From assembly GCF_000003815.2 (NCBI RefSeq), contig NC_049985.1:5869713-5933712 (forward strand): 64,000 nt of DNA, read 5' to 3'. This document shows, piece after piece, positions 1 through 12,700 of the stretch. The position numbers and the translations under genes are program-made. The notes beneath the pieces are model-generated. The model was not told the DNA's origin. It made no database searches and was given only the letters and a program-made list of their open reading frames with translations. How positions within the stretch are numbered: position 1 is the stretch's first letter; each line of letters begins with the position of its first letter. The stretch is from Branchiostoma floridae (taxonomy: Eukaryota > Chordata > Leptocardii > Amphioxiformes > Branchiostomatidae).

Positions 1-3000
1 CAAATACTTGCATCAACTTTATGACAAGACATAGAAGTCCTGATTCTTACTGAGGACAAAGAAAACCATGCATAATAGCAGTACATTCAATTCCAAATTG
101 GTACAACATGAAAGGCAACAGAGCTCCATAGAAAAATCGTTAAAACACTAGACGTCTGATTTCAATTGGTACTTTTAAGAAAAATCTAATTACATATAGA
201 CTTAACTAATATAGTATATGCACAAATCAATGAATGTATTATGGAAAGAGCCTTCCTTATTAACTGTATACATTTTCTCTAATTTGCATAATTTGTGTTT
301 ATCCAATATGTATGAATGAATATGCCTGAGTTTAACTTGTATATGTTACAGTTAGGAACGATGGCCTTCCTTGTTAAATGGCCCCAGTTTGCATAATTAA
401 TGATATGTATTAGATAAGTAGCACGGTTAGCTGACAATGGCCTGAAAATAATCCACAAAAAGGATTACAAAATGTAGATGGAAAAAAGTAAGTCTAATTC
501 ACAGGTCGACAGGCCTTTGGCAGTTGAAAGCTACCTAATTAACGTATTACAAGGACACTTCTTTCAAATTTGATGACTTTGTAATACTTAATGAATCATC
601 ACAGTGGTCAATTCACTTTATGATCATCATAGGTGACAGATACCATATCATCATCATGATCATGGTGCTTCAGAGACTAAGTACAACAAGGTAACAAATT
701 TTCTTCTGAGCTTCTCCTTTGTACAGACAAAAGGATTTGAAACATGCTTTTAAACAACATGAAATTACACAGAGTGGATATGAGGTCAATGTTGTACTTT
801 TTACATGAAGGCTGAAGGGACAAAATGGTAGGATCATGGGCTATGGACAATGCTGTGTTCTTGAAAAGGAATTTACAGAAATGAGTTGATGTTTATGTTT
901 AGGTTTCTTTTGAACAGTTTTTGATTATGAGACTCAGGTAAATTCAAAGGTTGAGAGCTGCAGTGCGTAAGAACCAGTGAGTGGTTCACCGACAGAGGCA
1001 TAGGGAGAAATAGGTGAAAGGAGGGCTGTCAAAACGTTATGCTTAACAATTTATGCTGAATTCAGGAAATTCACCTTGGTATACATTTTATGTATTTGCG
1101 AAATGCAAGTAAGCAAATTTAGCTACTACAAATTACATGGACAAAATAGTTTTCGATTTCAAATAACTGGAAATAGACTGAGCTAGACAATTTAGCGGAA
1201 GGGGCATGCAGGCTCCCAAAGAGTACAGGAGAGTTACTAAGTATATTATTTCAACCATTGGATTGTCTTGATATTTGGTAATTACTGTTGGCAGGTCTTG
1301 CTGACCCCTCAAAATGATTAGATTTTGGGCCTCCTAGTGGTGTGTTATGGTACTGCATCTGGCTTGACATTTTGTGTTCTGGACATTTTTAGCTATGGAT
1401 TGATTTTTGAGTGGCAGAAGCTCTTGAGGCAGAGAGTAAGTGGTGTCAGTTTGGGTGCCCTAGCGGCTATTTTAAAACTGCAGGAGCCCTTTTGTTTTAG
1501 ACTTTGGAAGAGAATAACTCAAGAAGGGTGGACAGATTGAGTATGTGTGTGTGTGCGTGTTTGTGTGTGTGTGCACCAAAAGCAGTACAGTACTGTAAGC
1601 CATATGAATGTCAGGTTTAGCCACCAAAGCAATAAAATTATTTGTGACCAAATATCCTGCATTTTTGGATGCAATTCATGCAAAGTTGCTTTTTTGACTT
1701 AGAAGTTAAGCCTGCAAGTTTGTGTATTTGGAACTTGAAGCAGTTGAAGGTTGCTAATTTTCTGATGCTACATGTACTTCTGGTTCGGCTCTCAAACAGA
1801 TTAGAAGATTCAAGAACTTGACTATGACTCGATGATAATGCTATTTTACTGAAAATTGTTGCTAATTGCAGGTAACATAAAACTTAAGAGGTCATCATGA
1901 TCAAATAGTGTCTACTGTAGTTTAAAAGCTAACAGTTACTCTAAATTCCAACTTAAATTCAGTTTGACTTCTCTTTCTGAGACTGAGTGGAAGACAAAGG
2001 ATCCTTATATATATATTGTGTGGGTTTTGATGTTAGGAGGAGAGTAGTTTTCTTTTTGTCTGTATTAATCCTGAGAAATTAGGATGGGATTTTTATTAGT
2101 GGCCTGACTTTAAAGAGATCCTTTCTTTTGTGATTGTAGAAGCCCTTGACAGTAAATTGAAATAAAATGTGTTTCCTCTTCCACCATATTTGATGTGCAG
2201 AAATTTACAAGTTCTTGCACTCAGTGACTGTGGTAACTTTAGATGTTAATTATACAGATCAAATCCATGGATGTCAGGAAAAAAATGCCCACTTTTTCTA
2301 GAACTCTGCCAAACTGAATTTTTGGTGGCACTCCTGCCCTTTGAGGAGAATTTTATTGCCAAAATAGATTCCATCTCCTGTCCTTTATGTTCTCATTCAT
2401 GATTACTTAGAGTGAGTTATTAACCTAAAAGAGTACCGACACAAAAAGTAAATGGCTGCGTGAATGCAATGTTTTCAGCAGTGAGAAATTCCCTTTTAGC
2501 CAGCCCATTTTACTGATCTCTATTGAATTGGTGAAAATTTGTTTGTAACTGAAGACATTAGCAATGTTTTGTAGCTACACAGTAGGTTGGATGTATACCT
2601 GTACAGTGCTGGGTTTCAAGTGGTGCGAAAAGTGCCTCTTGTGTCAGGGGGACTAATTGCAGTTTGCAGTATAAACCATTCATCGGGTATTAGGTTGTTT
2701 GCAAGTTTTCTCATAATATATATATTAAATATTAAGTTAAATGTCCTATTGGACATTTGTCTTCACCTCCTTTGCATTAATCAATTCATAGTTAAATGCA
2801 ACAGATCTACTCTTATTATTGAAAAAGGTTGTGGATGATAGTGAAAGGTATATTATATATGGCATGTTTTCAAAATCATATTCGCAGTTGCTTGAGTAAC
2901 AGTTACATTGTAACTGCTATTTGGCATAATCTAATGCGTAAAATAATGGATGAATATATTCTCGTGCATTACATTTCTAGGTGTGCACATGATTGAAAGG

Positions 3001-3652
3001 CTTTCAGCATTTGTTTCGCACAATCAAATCCTTTGACAGGAAAGGGACGGCTACAGCAGCACAGTGTCTACACTTCGAGTTCTAACATTATGTCCCTGAT
3101 GCAACTACAGTTTGTCCTTATATTTACAACATCCCTGGAGGATAGAACCTCCCTGTACAACTTTCGTCAGAAAAGTAGTCTAAACTAACAACATGTACAT
3201 AACTTTTGTAAAGTTTGCCAAGTTCAAAGAAAGTCCTTGGCGGACATGCATAGTTTTGCCGGCAAACGTGTTGCCTACATTCTTAACTTTCACTCAGGGT
3301 GTGGAATTTAGGATGGGAAGAATGAGTGATTGTGAGGTTTAAATTGATTGATCCAGCAATAGCACTCAGAGATTCTCAATGAGAGCATCTCAAAAAGGAT
3401 GTCGAATGATGAATGAAAATTTAATGAGATGCCTTACTTTTTCTGTGCCCACGCTGGCTGAGGGCATAAAGCGCAAGTTAAACACAATACAACATAGAAC
3501 AGTCAAGAACAGAGGTATAGGTTAACAAAGTCAACAGGTAAAAATGTGACAGAACAAACAATCATTGGACAGAGATATCAAATCATACTTTAACAAAAAA
3601 ACATAATTATCACAAAAAAAAGATTTCACAAAACAGAAATCTCAAAAAGAAA
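1..3652. other. Gene-poor flank, no gene seen
   Basis: AT-rich DNA with frequent stops in all frames. The short open frames (for example 1325-1540 and 2587-2838) show no domain, no codon bias and no matching splice sites. A short (TG)n tract lies at about 1542-1572. The stretch could be intergenic or an intron of a gene outside the window. Confidence 0.6.
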
Positions 3653-5144
3653 GTGAAATATTGGTGGTGGTTTATGTCTCAGATTATTTAAGGGATATTC
3701 AGCATTGAACGAATTAACTAAGCCAGCAACAAATTGGTTTAACAAAGTCAATGGAAGACAGAATTTTCATCTTTTGCCTGCAAATCTTAATTGTCTAGAA
3801 AAGTTTTACCTTCAACATTTGCCCACAAGCTTCATATGAAAACGATCACTTTACAAAAGGTTTTGCTCAGGGTATTGAATTGGATGAGCGAGCAATAACA
3901 CTGTGACAGTCATGACTGTAGTGGTCTAAAAAAAGTGTATATCATGAAATATTGGTGGTGTTTTTATGTTTGCAATTAAGGGGCTTTCAGCAGTACAATA
4001 ATATTATTGTAGAACTAAGTTGCAAGCAAAGTGGTACTAATATAGAGGATCTAACCAAGTCCATGAAGGACAGAATCTTCCAGTTGTGCCTGCAAACCCA
4101 TTTGTGTACAGATGTTTCACCTACTTTGGCCCACATAAGCTTAATCTAAAATGATCTTTCTACAAACCTTTTGCTCAGAATGCTCAATTGAATGATCAAT
4201 GATGAATCATCTGAAGCTATAACACTGTGGTGGTCTAAAAAAAGTGATATGGAACTGTAAATTGTGAAATATTGGTGGTGGTTTTATGTTAAACTTTGCG
4301 TTTAAGAGGCTTTCAGCAGTACAACTGTAAAACTAAGCTACAAGCAAAGTAACGTATTAGATTCTAACAAAATTCATGAAGAACAGAATATTCTAGTTGT
4401 GCCAGCAAATGATTTGCCTACAAAAGTTTCACCTCCATTACTTTTGCCAGCAAGTTTCAATGGGAAAACGATTGTCCTACAAATATTTTGCCCAGGGAGC
4501 TGAATTGAAAAATCAACAAGCAATGACACTGAAAAAGACAGTCACTACTGTAAATCATGTAATATTGATGGTGGTTTAATTATGTTTGTGATTAAGCGGC
4601 TTTCAGCAATACAACAGCACTGTGAAACTAAGTTCCGCTCAGGATGTTGAATTGAACGATAAAGCAAAGACAGTGAGGTGCAGTGTTCTCTTCAGGATTT
4701 TTTCACAGCATAGGGAGCATTTAAGTGCGATGAAGCCACGTGGCAAGCATGAGCACTGGCATGAGCATAGTAGGGTCTGGAAGCATTCCCCCTGAATTAT
4801 TTTCAAAACTAATGCTGATCAGAAACACTGTGTTTCATGCATTTTGAGGGCAAAATTTAATGAAATGACTAAGCCATTATTTCCATCTTTATTAAGAAAC
4901 AACAGATCTAGAACAGCCTACTACGCTTGTTGAAACATAGCAACTCACAGCGTATGGGATACAAATCACAGCATATGGGATACAAATCACAGCGTAGGGG
5001 ATACAAATCACAGCGTAAGGGTCCCCCTATGCTCAACTGCACTGACCAGAACCCAGAGGTCTCAAAATGACTATTCACAGTGATACAAGGTGCTGTAAAT
5101 TGAGAAAAATTGGTGTTGCTTTTATTTTGCAGTTAACGGTCTTT
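3653..5144. repeat. About 300-bp tandem repeat, four units, split by a MITE
   Basis: The phrase 'aatattggtggtgg' and the text after it recur with anchors at about 3661, 3952, 4272 and 4565, so the unit is about 290-320 bp. Each unit runs through 'ctttcagcagtac', a 'gacagaat' stretch and 'gtctaaaaaaagtg'. The last unit is interrupted at 4681 by the MITE described separately and resumes after 5044 with the same unit-end text. The units have diverged and none carries a credible reading frame. Confidence 0.8.
4681..5044. mobile_element. Non-autonomous hAT-like MITE, copy 1
   Basis: The left end starts CAGTGTTCTCTTCAGG and the right end is a degraded inverted copy ending in CACTG. The inside holds four 21-bp direct repeats of the type 'cacagcgtatgggatacaaat' (about 4947-5030), then 'cccctatgctc'. 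The same architecture occurs at 59986-60322, which defines the family. There is no transposase frame. I see no clean target-site duplication, so the hAT assignment rests on the CAGTG-type end only. Confidence 0.7.
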
Positions 5145-7899
5145 CAGCATCCGGCATCATAGTATTCCAGTGCCCACATTCATACTGTAACCAAAGTCAA
5201 CTGATTGTGGGACAGGCCAAACGTTTTTTTGGACATGACTACATGAAATCTCATGAGAGTTTACCTCACAGAGGAGCAAATCTTCCACCGGTTGTGGCAG
5301 AAAAGATAGATGCCATGTACCGTATGTTCATTGCACCAGGAAAAACTTTTCCACAATCAAATTGAACAGTCATGAACAACAACAGCTGGGATTCAAACTT
5401 TTTGGTCCTGAGTCAAGATTGCTAACCACTGGACTTATGAAATGTGATTTTGATTCGATTTGATTTATTCGGTTGTATAGAGAGAAATACAACCAGGGCT
5501 ACCCAACTAGCCAGAGGCTATCATCAAGGGCTAGCCATGGTACTGTAGGTACTTTTAAGACAGGTGTTCTCAGTGTGAAAGTCATTCAACTCAAAGGTCA
5601 CCATGTCGGTGAAAGCGATTCAGCACCAAGGGCAGGTACAGAGTAGTACCTTGTACCTGCCCTTGGTGCTGAATATCTGGTGCAGTTGATATTGTTCAGC
5701 TGTAGTGTGTTGACTCCTGTCAAATGCTAGGGGGGGGGGCTATGAAAAGTGTAAAACTCTCATCCTCAAAGCATGCATGTTGCTTCACCTAGTACTTTGT
5801 AGTGCAGACTGCGGATTTGCTAAATAAAAGATCAATGTTTTTCAGCAAGGCACATCACTGCTTGAAGTCTCTTCTCTCTTAGTGTATTTTAACTTACTGT
5901 TAAGTTCTTTACTTGCAATGGATTTGATGCCTGTGGTTCCCTGTATATAGGGCAGCTAGCTTACAGTGTAATTCCCAGCCAGCTTGAAATCATCTTCCGT
6001 CCCTCAATTTTGAATGGAAATCCTATTGACCGCCAAAGGCACGACGTTTCTAGGAGGGTCATGGGGCATAAAAAAATAGACCCTCTGCATTTTGAGGTGC
6101 AAATTTTGCTGGTAGACTATGCTTCCGAAACCTTCCGCTGATTTTTTTGGAGATCTTCGCAAAATTTCAAGTTTTTCATATCTTTACATATTGATTTTTG
6201 TTATCACAGAGGACGGAATGGGCAAAATTGTTTTTCGTCCCCGGAAGGACGGAAGGATGGGCGCTGGCAACAACTCTGATCCTTTAAACCTAAAATATAT
6301 TTGACAGCAATGTAGCAGGCCAAGCAGGGTCACTTAAGTTACAGCTTGTGGCCCAGGGTGTACTATCAATGTTTAATTGGAAGTACTACATGTGTATGTA
6401 CAACCCTCACTGTATCCTTTTGGGTGCCAAAACTCTGTCCTCTAACTTAGAGCTTTGAAATTTGATGCAAATGTTTGTCAAAGCAACAGGGTCACTTATT
6501 GCTTGTGGCACAGGGTATTGATGCCATGGTGTGTTTGCAATGTATGACATATTGGAAATGCCATGTGTACGATGTCTGACTACTTCCACCCCTCCCCTCA
6601 CTAATATATATATATATATAATATGTAAAAGTATGACTTTGAAGACAACAAAATACACAAAACATAAGAAAATTTGTTCTTTATCTCTGAACTTTGTTGA
6701 CTGGTCTTCAAACCTAGCAGTGCTGCACCGGTGCCCCAAGTGCAGTGAGATACCACCTTTACAGGTTGACTATTACTAGAAATGTCTAATTGAACATATT
6801 GTGACTACTTCGTACACTGTGACTACGCTGTACAAAATGTGTATCCAAGTGGAGTTCAAACCTCTGCCATGCCTGTGGGACCTGACTCATGTATGTGAAA
6901 GCAGCCCCTGACTATGGTTTGCTAATTGTGGCCAATAGTGTGCTTAGCAATGTATCATTGGAAGTACTACATGTACAATATGAGACTGTAATATTAGTCG
7001 GCCCAAACAAAGCTAGGTACTCATTTTCACCAGTGAAGTGAGGAAAATGCCTTTCCCAAGGGCACAAGAGCAGTGGCACATCAACAGATTCGAACCCAGA
7101 ACCTCTGGGTAAAGTGATCCAAGGTCACACAGTCTGGGCCGCCGTCAGTGTAAGTATGTGGGTAGGTTTTGATGAGAGCTCAAAATTATAAGATTTTGGG
7201 ACCTTGCAACAGAGCTTGTGGTTTCTATATCTTGTTTTCACTGTGATGCAAAATTTTGGCACCACAACCAGAACAGAATGGTAGTACATAACATGTACTA
7301 TGTGTACGTAACTGTATAAGGTACCTCTGTCCAAATATTTTATCAGTTTGCAATTGAAATAACGTTGTATATACAATAATTTGCCAACTTGTACATGTAT
7401 GCTCACTTCATTGACACCTTGTATGCTGAGATTAGAATGTACAATGTACCTAATAATATACAATACTTCAAAGTCATCAGTTTGCATTATGAATCGTTGT
7501 ATGCTTATTATAATGACAACTTGTTTGTTCATTATGTTGACAACCTGATGCTCATGTTTTTGTTGGTGCACGCAATTCTGTGATAGAGCTTAATAGCAAT
7601 GTGGCTGTTCACATCTAAGCCAGGGGAACTGTTTTAAAGACAAGAAGTACCAAGCTCAGAATTCTTAAGTCTGTGTAACACAAACACCACTTTTCATTAA
7701 GTGGCCTCTGCCAGATATTGCACAGGCTGCTATAAGGGTTTTAATCAGGCAAATTCTTTATCACTACGATTTCTTTAATTCATTGATATTACTGAACAAC
7801 ATTGTGTAAGTTACAAGTGTAGCCATCACACTTCTATGGGCCTGACAGAAGCATGACTAAATCTGTCTGACTGCTGATGACAAGTAAAGCTGTACTTGC
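5145..7899. other. No gene; hairpin and dispersed repeats
   Basis: No exon-like reading frame with splice sites was found. The stretch holds a perfect inverted repeat at 5618-5674, a fragment related to the 914-bp element at about 6000-6130, a (TA)n tract at about 6601-6622, the end of a foldback family ('gagataccacctt', about 6748-6762) also seen at 50981-51216, and a tRNA-B-box-like 'gggttcgaatc' (minus strand, about 7090) that suggests a decayed SINE. Confidence 0.5.
5618..5674. repeat. Perfect 23-bp inverted repeat, 11-nt loop
   Basis: Bases 5618-5640 are the exact reverse complement of 5652-5674, separated by an 11-nt spacer (5641-5651). Pairing stops at both flanks, so this is a compact isolated hairpin and not the core of a longer MITE. 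It could be a short hairpin RNA gene, a recent foldback or a cruciform-prone site. Confidence 0.85.
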
Positions 7900-8036
7900 C
7901 TAGTGCTGAAATGCCATCCAATAGGTCCTGAGTAACCATAGCACCAAGCCACGAGCAGCGGGCACCCTCCATCGTCCAGGAAGTTGTTGATCTCCGCAGA
8001 GCCGTGCAGCTTCGCCAGGCTGGCGTCACCCAAAGT
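7900..8036 (-). other. Possible orphan coding exon or pseudogene fragment
   Basis: On the minus strand, beside a (CA)n tract, an open stretch with higher GC and protein-like composition reads in one frame as ASLAKLHGSAEINNF, then LDDGGCPLLVAWCYGY. It ends at a GC-type donor (AG|GCAAGT) at 7899-7898. No clean acceptor exists because the upstream side is the microsatellite. I do not recognise the protein. It may be an exon of an unseen gene, a pseudogene remnant or chance. Confidence 0.25.
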
Positions 8037-8048
8037 AGTGTGTGTGTG

Positions 8049-8084
<36 letters not shown>

Positions 8085-8168
8085 TGTGTGTGTGTGAGTG
8101 TGTGTGTGAGTGTGTGTGTGTGTGAGTGTGTGTGTGAGTGTGTGTGTGTGTGTGCGTGTGTGTGTGTA
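8037..8168. repeat. Interrupted (TG)n microsatellite
   Basis: About 130 bp of TG dinucleotides broken by regularly placed TGAG units. It produces long His/Thr and Cys/Val open frames in several phases that are not genes. Confidence 0.97.
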
Positions 8169-9740
8169 GGGCTGTCTCTAGGAAATTTGCTTTTAAAAAG
8201 GAAGAGGTTACTCTCCCATACACTTTTTGAGGCTATAGTACAGTAGGTTGTTATCAACTGTGTAGATTCTAGATTCTAGGGCACAGTTTTGGAAGGCAGA
8301 GCCCATCTTTTTCTTTCCCCATCATAATTTAATTCATGGAAATCAAGATGATGATATCAAGAATTGAGGCCATGCCCATTTTCAGAAACAATGCTCTCCC
8401 TGGCCTTTTAATTCAATAACTATTAGTGATATTTGATAGAAATGTATATGAAAGTGATCTGAAAAGATCCGCATGCAACTTCTATCATATTTAGAAATGC
8501 TGATTTTTTTGTGAAAATAGCATCCCCTTGAGGTACTATTTCTACCTTACAGGGTATATTTCGAAATGAGATCCATTTTTCACATTTTTGATGAGAAGCT
8601 TTTCCATAGCAACACTGATTAACACTAAAAATAATGTATGTCATATTAAGGTGCTATGATCACCATTCTAGTGTCATAAAAGAGCCAAAATCGCATTTTG
8701 GGCAGGGGGGCACTGTTCAATTTTAGGGCCTGATCACTACCGGTTAAATGAGGTGCAGCACGGGCAGACTCCTGTGAGAATTTGCTCTACTTATGCAATT
8801 TAAGCCAACATAGATTAAGTTCTCAAAATGGTAAGAAGTAGTGATTCATGTCAAACTGTTTGTATACTGGTGAAAACCACACGAGCTAACCACTTAGAGA
8901 TAACCTGAGGCATGTCCAAGAGTGCAGAAATGCTAGTGCGTTTCTGTCCATTGACAGTGGGGCACAGTCGGAAGTGAGTTTATCCGGGTTCAGTCACCTT
9001 TCGATAAGCACTACCTGGCAGATTTGCAGAACAGGGAATTCCAGACTGCAAAAGAATCATGACCTTAGCTTGTCCAGAAAACATTAAAACCAGAAGTTCC
9101 ACTACAGTACCATATAAAGTCACAAGGGGGCCCAAAATCTAATAGCTAAAGGCCAGCATAATGATAGCCAGCCCAGGTAGACAGGTCAGCCCTTTTCGCA
9201 AACCCCCGAATGGGTACCATCCTCCGTAATTACCGCTGGCTCAACTTTTCCTACATGTAAAAAAGCAAAAAAAATTGAGCCATCATAAATATTGAGCCAG
9301 CATTTACTGCAGAGGATGGTACTAGTAGGCTACTAATAAGATCATTTAAAATGTTACCCACATACCAAGTATTACGAGAATCCCAAATCCTGGCATTCGT
9401 GTTGACACTTGAAAACAGGACATACGAACGCTCCGAAAACAAATTAACCTACTTGACTTGACGCGTAATAAAAATTAACAAAAGTCTGTGGTCTGAGCAG
9501 TAAACGTTAACTTTAATGTTATACATTTGAAAATGAATTGGTACCCTAGGCTCTAGAAAGGTGGTCTTCAACATCAACTTTCTCTAATCATCAGTGAGTT
9601 ATTCCACTCTAGTTGCAGCACTCACTATACGTCTTGCAGCAAATATTGTGTCTACTAGGCATAGCAGCATGGAACGTACTGGACAGATATGTATCTTTTG
9701 GATGTAGCAACCTAAAACATAACGTTAAAGGGAACACAGA
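8169..9740. other. Intergenic, 3' of the RRM gene
   Basis: No supported gene. Bases 8220-8310 share a dispersed repeat with 37070-37225 ('ttttgaggc', 'ggttgttatc', 'ggcagagcccatc'). The part nearest 9740 should include the 3' UTR of the minus-strand RRM gene; I see no clear poly(A) signal there. Confidence 0.5.
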
Positions 9741-12700
9741 TCAATTGTTCTCTACCACATCAATCTTGTTAGTAATACCTTCCTCTGCTTTAATCCCTTC
9801 AACAACATCATCGACATTGGATGGACTGACCTCACACCCTCCTAGTAACTCTTCCAACAACTGTAGGTTAGATTTAGTACTTTGTTTTGATATCTCATCC
9901 TTGTGTTCTTGTATGGAAGCCCCATTTTCTTCAAAGAGTGCCACGAGTTCCTGTGTTTGGTCACTAGTCTTAACATCAGACTGCTTCTGGTCTAACTCTA
10001 TCAGCTGGACATGGTTAGGCGGATCTTCGTCAAGCTTGATCAGCTCCCCAACAGGACAGTTTATCAGGTGGCCATCCTGTTGGTCAAACATGGATGATGG
10101 GAAGGCAGCTGGGACTGTGGTGCTGAGCATTGTGGGATACGGAGCTCCAGGAACAGGGTACAGACAGCATGGTGATCGGTAGTGTCGTCTGAAAAATACA
10201 TAAAACAGAATAGTACACTTAATAAATGATTGATTAAACTAGCAGGAAATAGTAGCATACAGTTGTGAGAAATAACAGGAATAAGATTGGTATAGTTAAA
10301 GACAAAAGGAATACTTTTTGTGGTGATTTTTTTGCTTTCTTCTCTCAATGTAACAACATGGTGCTGAAATGCCTTCCAATGACTGAAAGAGTGATTTCCC
10401 TACTACAAACCACTGCTTTTAAAATTAACTTTTGTTCTTTCAATGGATAATGATAACTGCTTATCATGAGATCTAAAAGACAGAAGAATTACCCTCTAGG
10501 CAAATTGAAAGTATGTCCAATATTCAGATATATTTACAGATTACTGTAATTCACTTTGTCTTCTCGGTACCAAAATTTCACGGTCTGAGACAATTTATCT
10601 TGTTCTCGGAACTAAATGTTCACTGTCACAGCAAGTGCACATAAAAAAGTCTGTGAATAATTTGTTATCAGTAATGATAAGTTCACGCTACAGTCGTCAC
10701 CGTGAAAACCGTGAACATAACAGTACAGTACATTGAAAAAATCAGGAATTACAGTAATTGGTCACGCTAGTGAGCAACAAAATGAGATAAAACACAACAA
10801 TAAAAAAAACTTGAGGAGAATAAGAAGAACTGTCTAAGCCCGAGACAGTAAATTGAAACTTGAATACAGTAAGCTTTAATCTAAGTAAACCTCAAGGAAG
10901 TGTATCCTTTTACCTTGACCTTGGAGACATCCTCTTGATGGGTCGTCCAGAGGGGGGTGACAGAAGTGCCATCGGTGACAGCCCTCCTGTACCCATCATC
11001 CTCTCTGTGTATGAATGATCCCTCTGTTCTCCTGATCCTACTGGCTCCTTCAGGTATGTGTTTCCATTTTCTGGACTGTTAAAACTTAAAGATGATAAAG
11101 TTGTACCAGAGTCTGGAGACATGAGTTTGGCATCGTCAGTAATCTTAGTTGTCGATGATTGCTTGGGCATGGTGAGTTCTTTGTTTTCGTCACTGTTTGG
11201 TTCTGCCAAATCACTCCTGTTGATTGTAATGTTTTCATTACTGCTAGAGGATTCTTGTGATGCCATCATAGGTGCCAAGTCATAGCCAATAGGAGAACCG
11301 ACAATCTTTGAGTCACTTTTCCCCAATATTTGTGTGGCATCTCTAGATGACACAGTTGGATGTGTAGTGCTGTCTGTTGCAGAGATCCAAGGTGAGTTTG
11401 TTAGCCTCTGGTCAGGATGAGGAGACAGTGGGTCCTGCTGATTTCTGTACCTGGCTGAAGATGATGAGTTGCGATGGCGGGCTGCTCTCTGCTGTTGAGG
11501 GCTAATGAATAGGATCAGTGTTAGAGAGGATGTTTACAGTGCAATTGCAATATACAGTGTAGTTCTCATGGTGTTCAAGCTATTGATTTTGAGCATGCTT
11601 TAAATGCTCACAAATATCCAAACCACGGGAGCTTTACCTGACATTTCAGTATGGCTTACTTGAAGAATGTCACTATATAGAGAGAAAATATCATGTTTAC
11701 AAACAGTTAAAGCACTGAAGCCACCAACTTGGAGTTTGTATCCTGACATACAGTTCATCTGTACTCTTTCCAGTATCCATATCTGCATTAGTCAAACATT
11801 GTACATATGGCTATTCTTTACAATAACCCACCAGCTTTGTTTGGTAATATCCAACTGTCTAAATCTAGTAGACTACAAGTGTTACAGGGCAAAACATCTT
11901 CCTAGTTGGAATATACACAGGTAGGCACATTCTGGGCAGGCGTATTTGTCTAGCTTATAGCACCTGTATCTATAAAGAATATAACTGCTTACTGTAGTTG
12001 ATTCTAAATATAGAATAAAACACAGTGTATTCTGTATGACCCAAGGTACCAGCCCTCCCGCGGGTCAGATCTCTCAATGGCAGAAGGTTGATGGAAGCCT
12101 GTGTGATACGGAAAATGATCACCTGGTACGGATCAAACGTTATCACGGCCCAGGTGTGACGTAATGACTTTTATTCTACTGTACTACAGTACATAGTTCT
12201 AGGTAAGAATGACTCACAGTTCCCCTGGACCATCCTGTAGTGTGTATGCAGGTCCCTCGTCTCCCACTGCTGGAGCAAGGTCTTCTGGGATATCCTCCAG
12301 CCATGACAGAACTTCCTCAAAGTCTACCACCAGTCTGTTAGCACAGAACCCTGCTCCTAGGGGGAAAAAGGAATTTCAAAGTGATCTCGATCCAGTTTAG
12401 CTCACCGAAAAGCTAGTCTTCCACTGTCGTGACAGAGAAGACAGATGCTATGTACAGTATTTACAGGTTCATTGTACATTCCCCTAACTCTTTTTGACAA
12501 GCACAACAAACTGAGGACCATAGCTTAAAGCCCCATCCTAAGGAATGCAACCCTTTCTGGTAGCGTGCATGTCGGGTGACCGACACAGCCAGAATCAAAC
12601 TCACAGCTTCTACTTCTAGAGGCAGGACTGGACAATGCACGCATGACACTACAGACATGTGTGTTTGTGACACAGTGTTGTTTTGACCATGACCTTCTCA

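Noticed and set aside
4945-5035. CRISPR-like array of 21-bp repeats
   Set aside because: Repeats are contiguous without unique spacers and sit inside a eukaryotic MITE.
7010-7140. tRNA gene
   Set aside because: Only a B-box-like GGGTTCGAATC is present; no A box or cloverleaf can be drawn, so at most a SINE remnant.
7826-8257. Long His/Thr and Cys/Val open frames on both strands
   Set aside because: They are translations of the (TG)n/(CA)n microsatellite.
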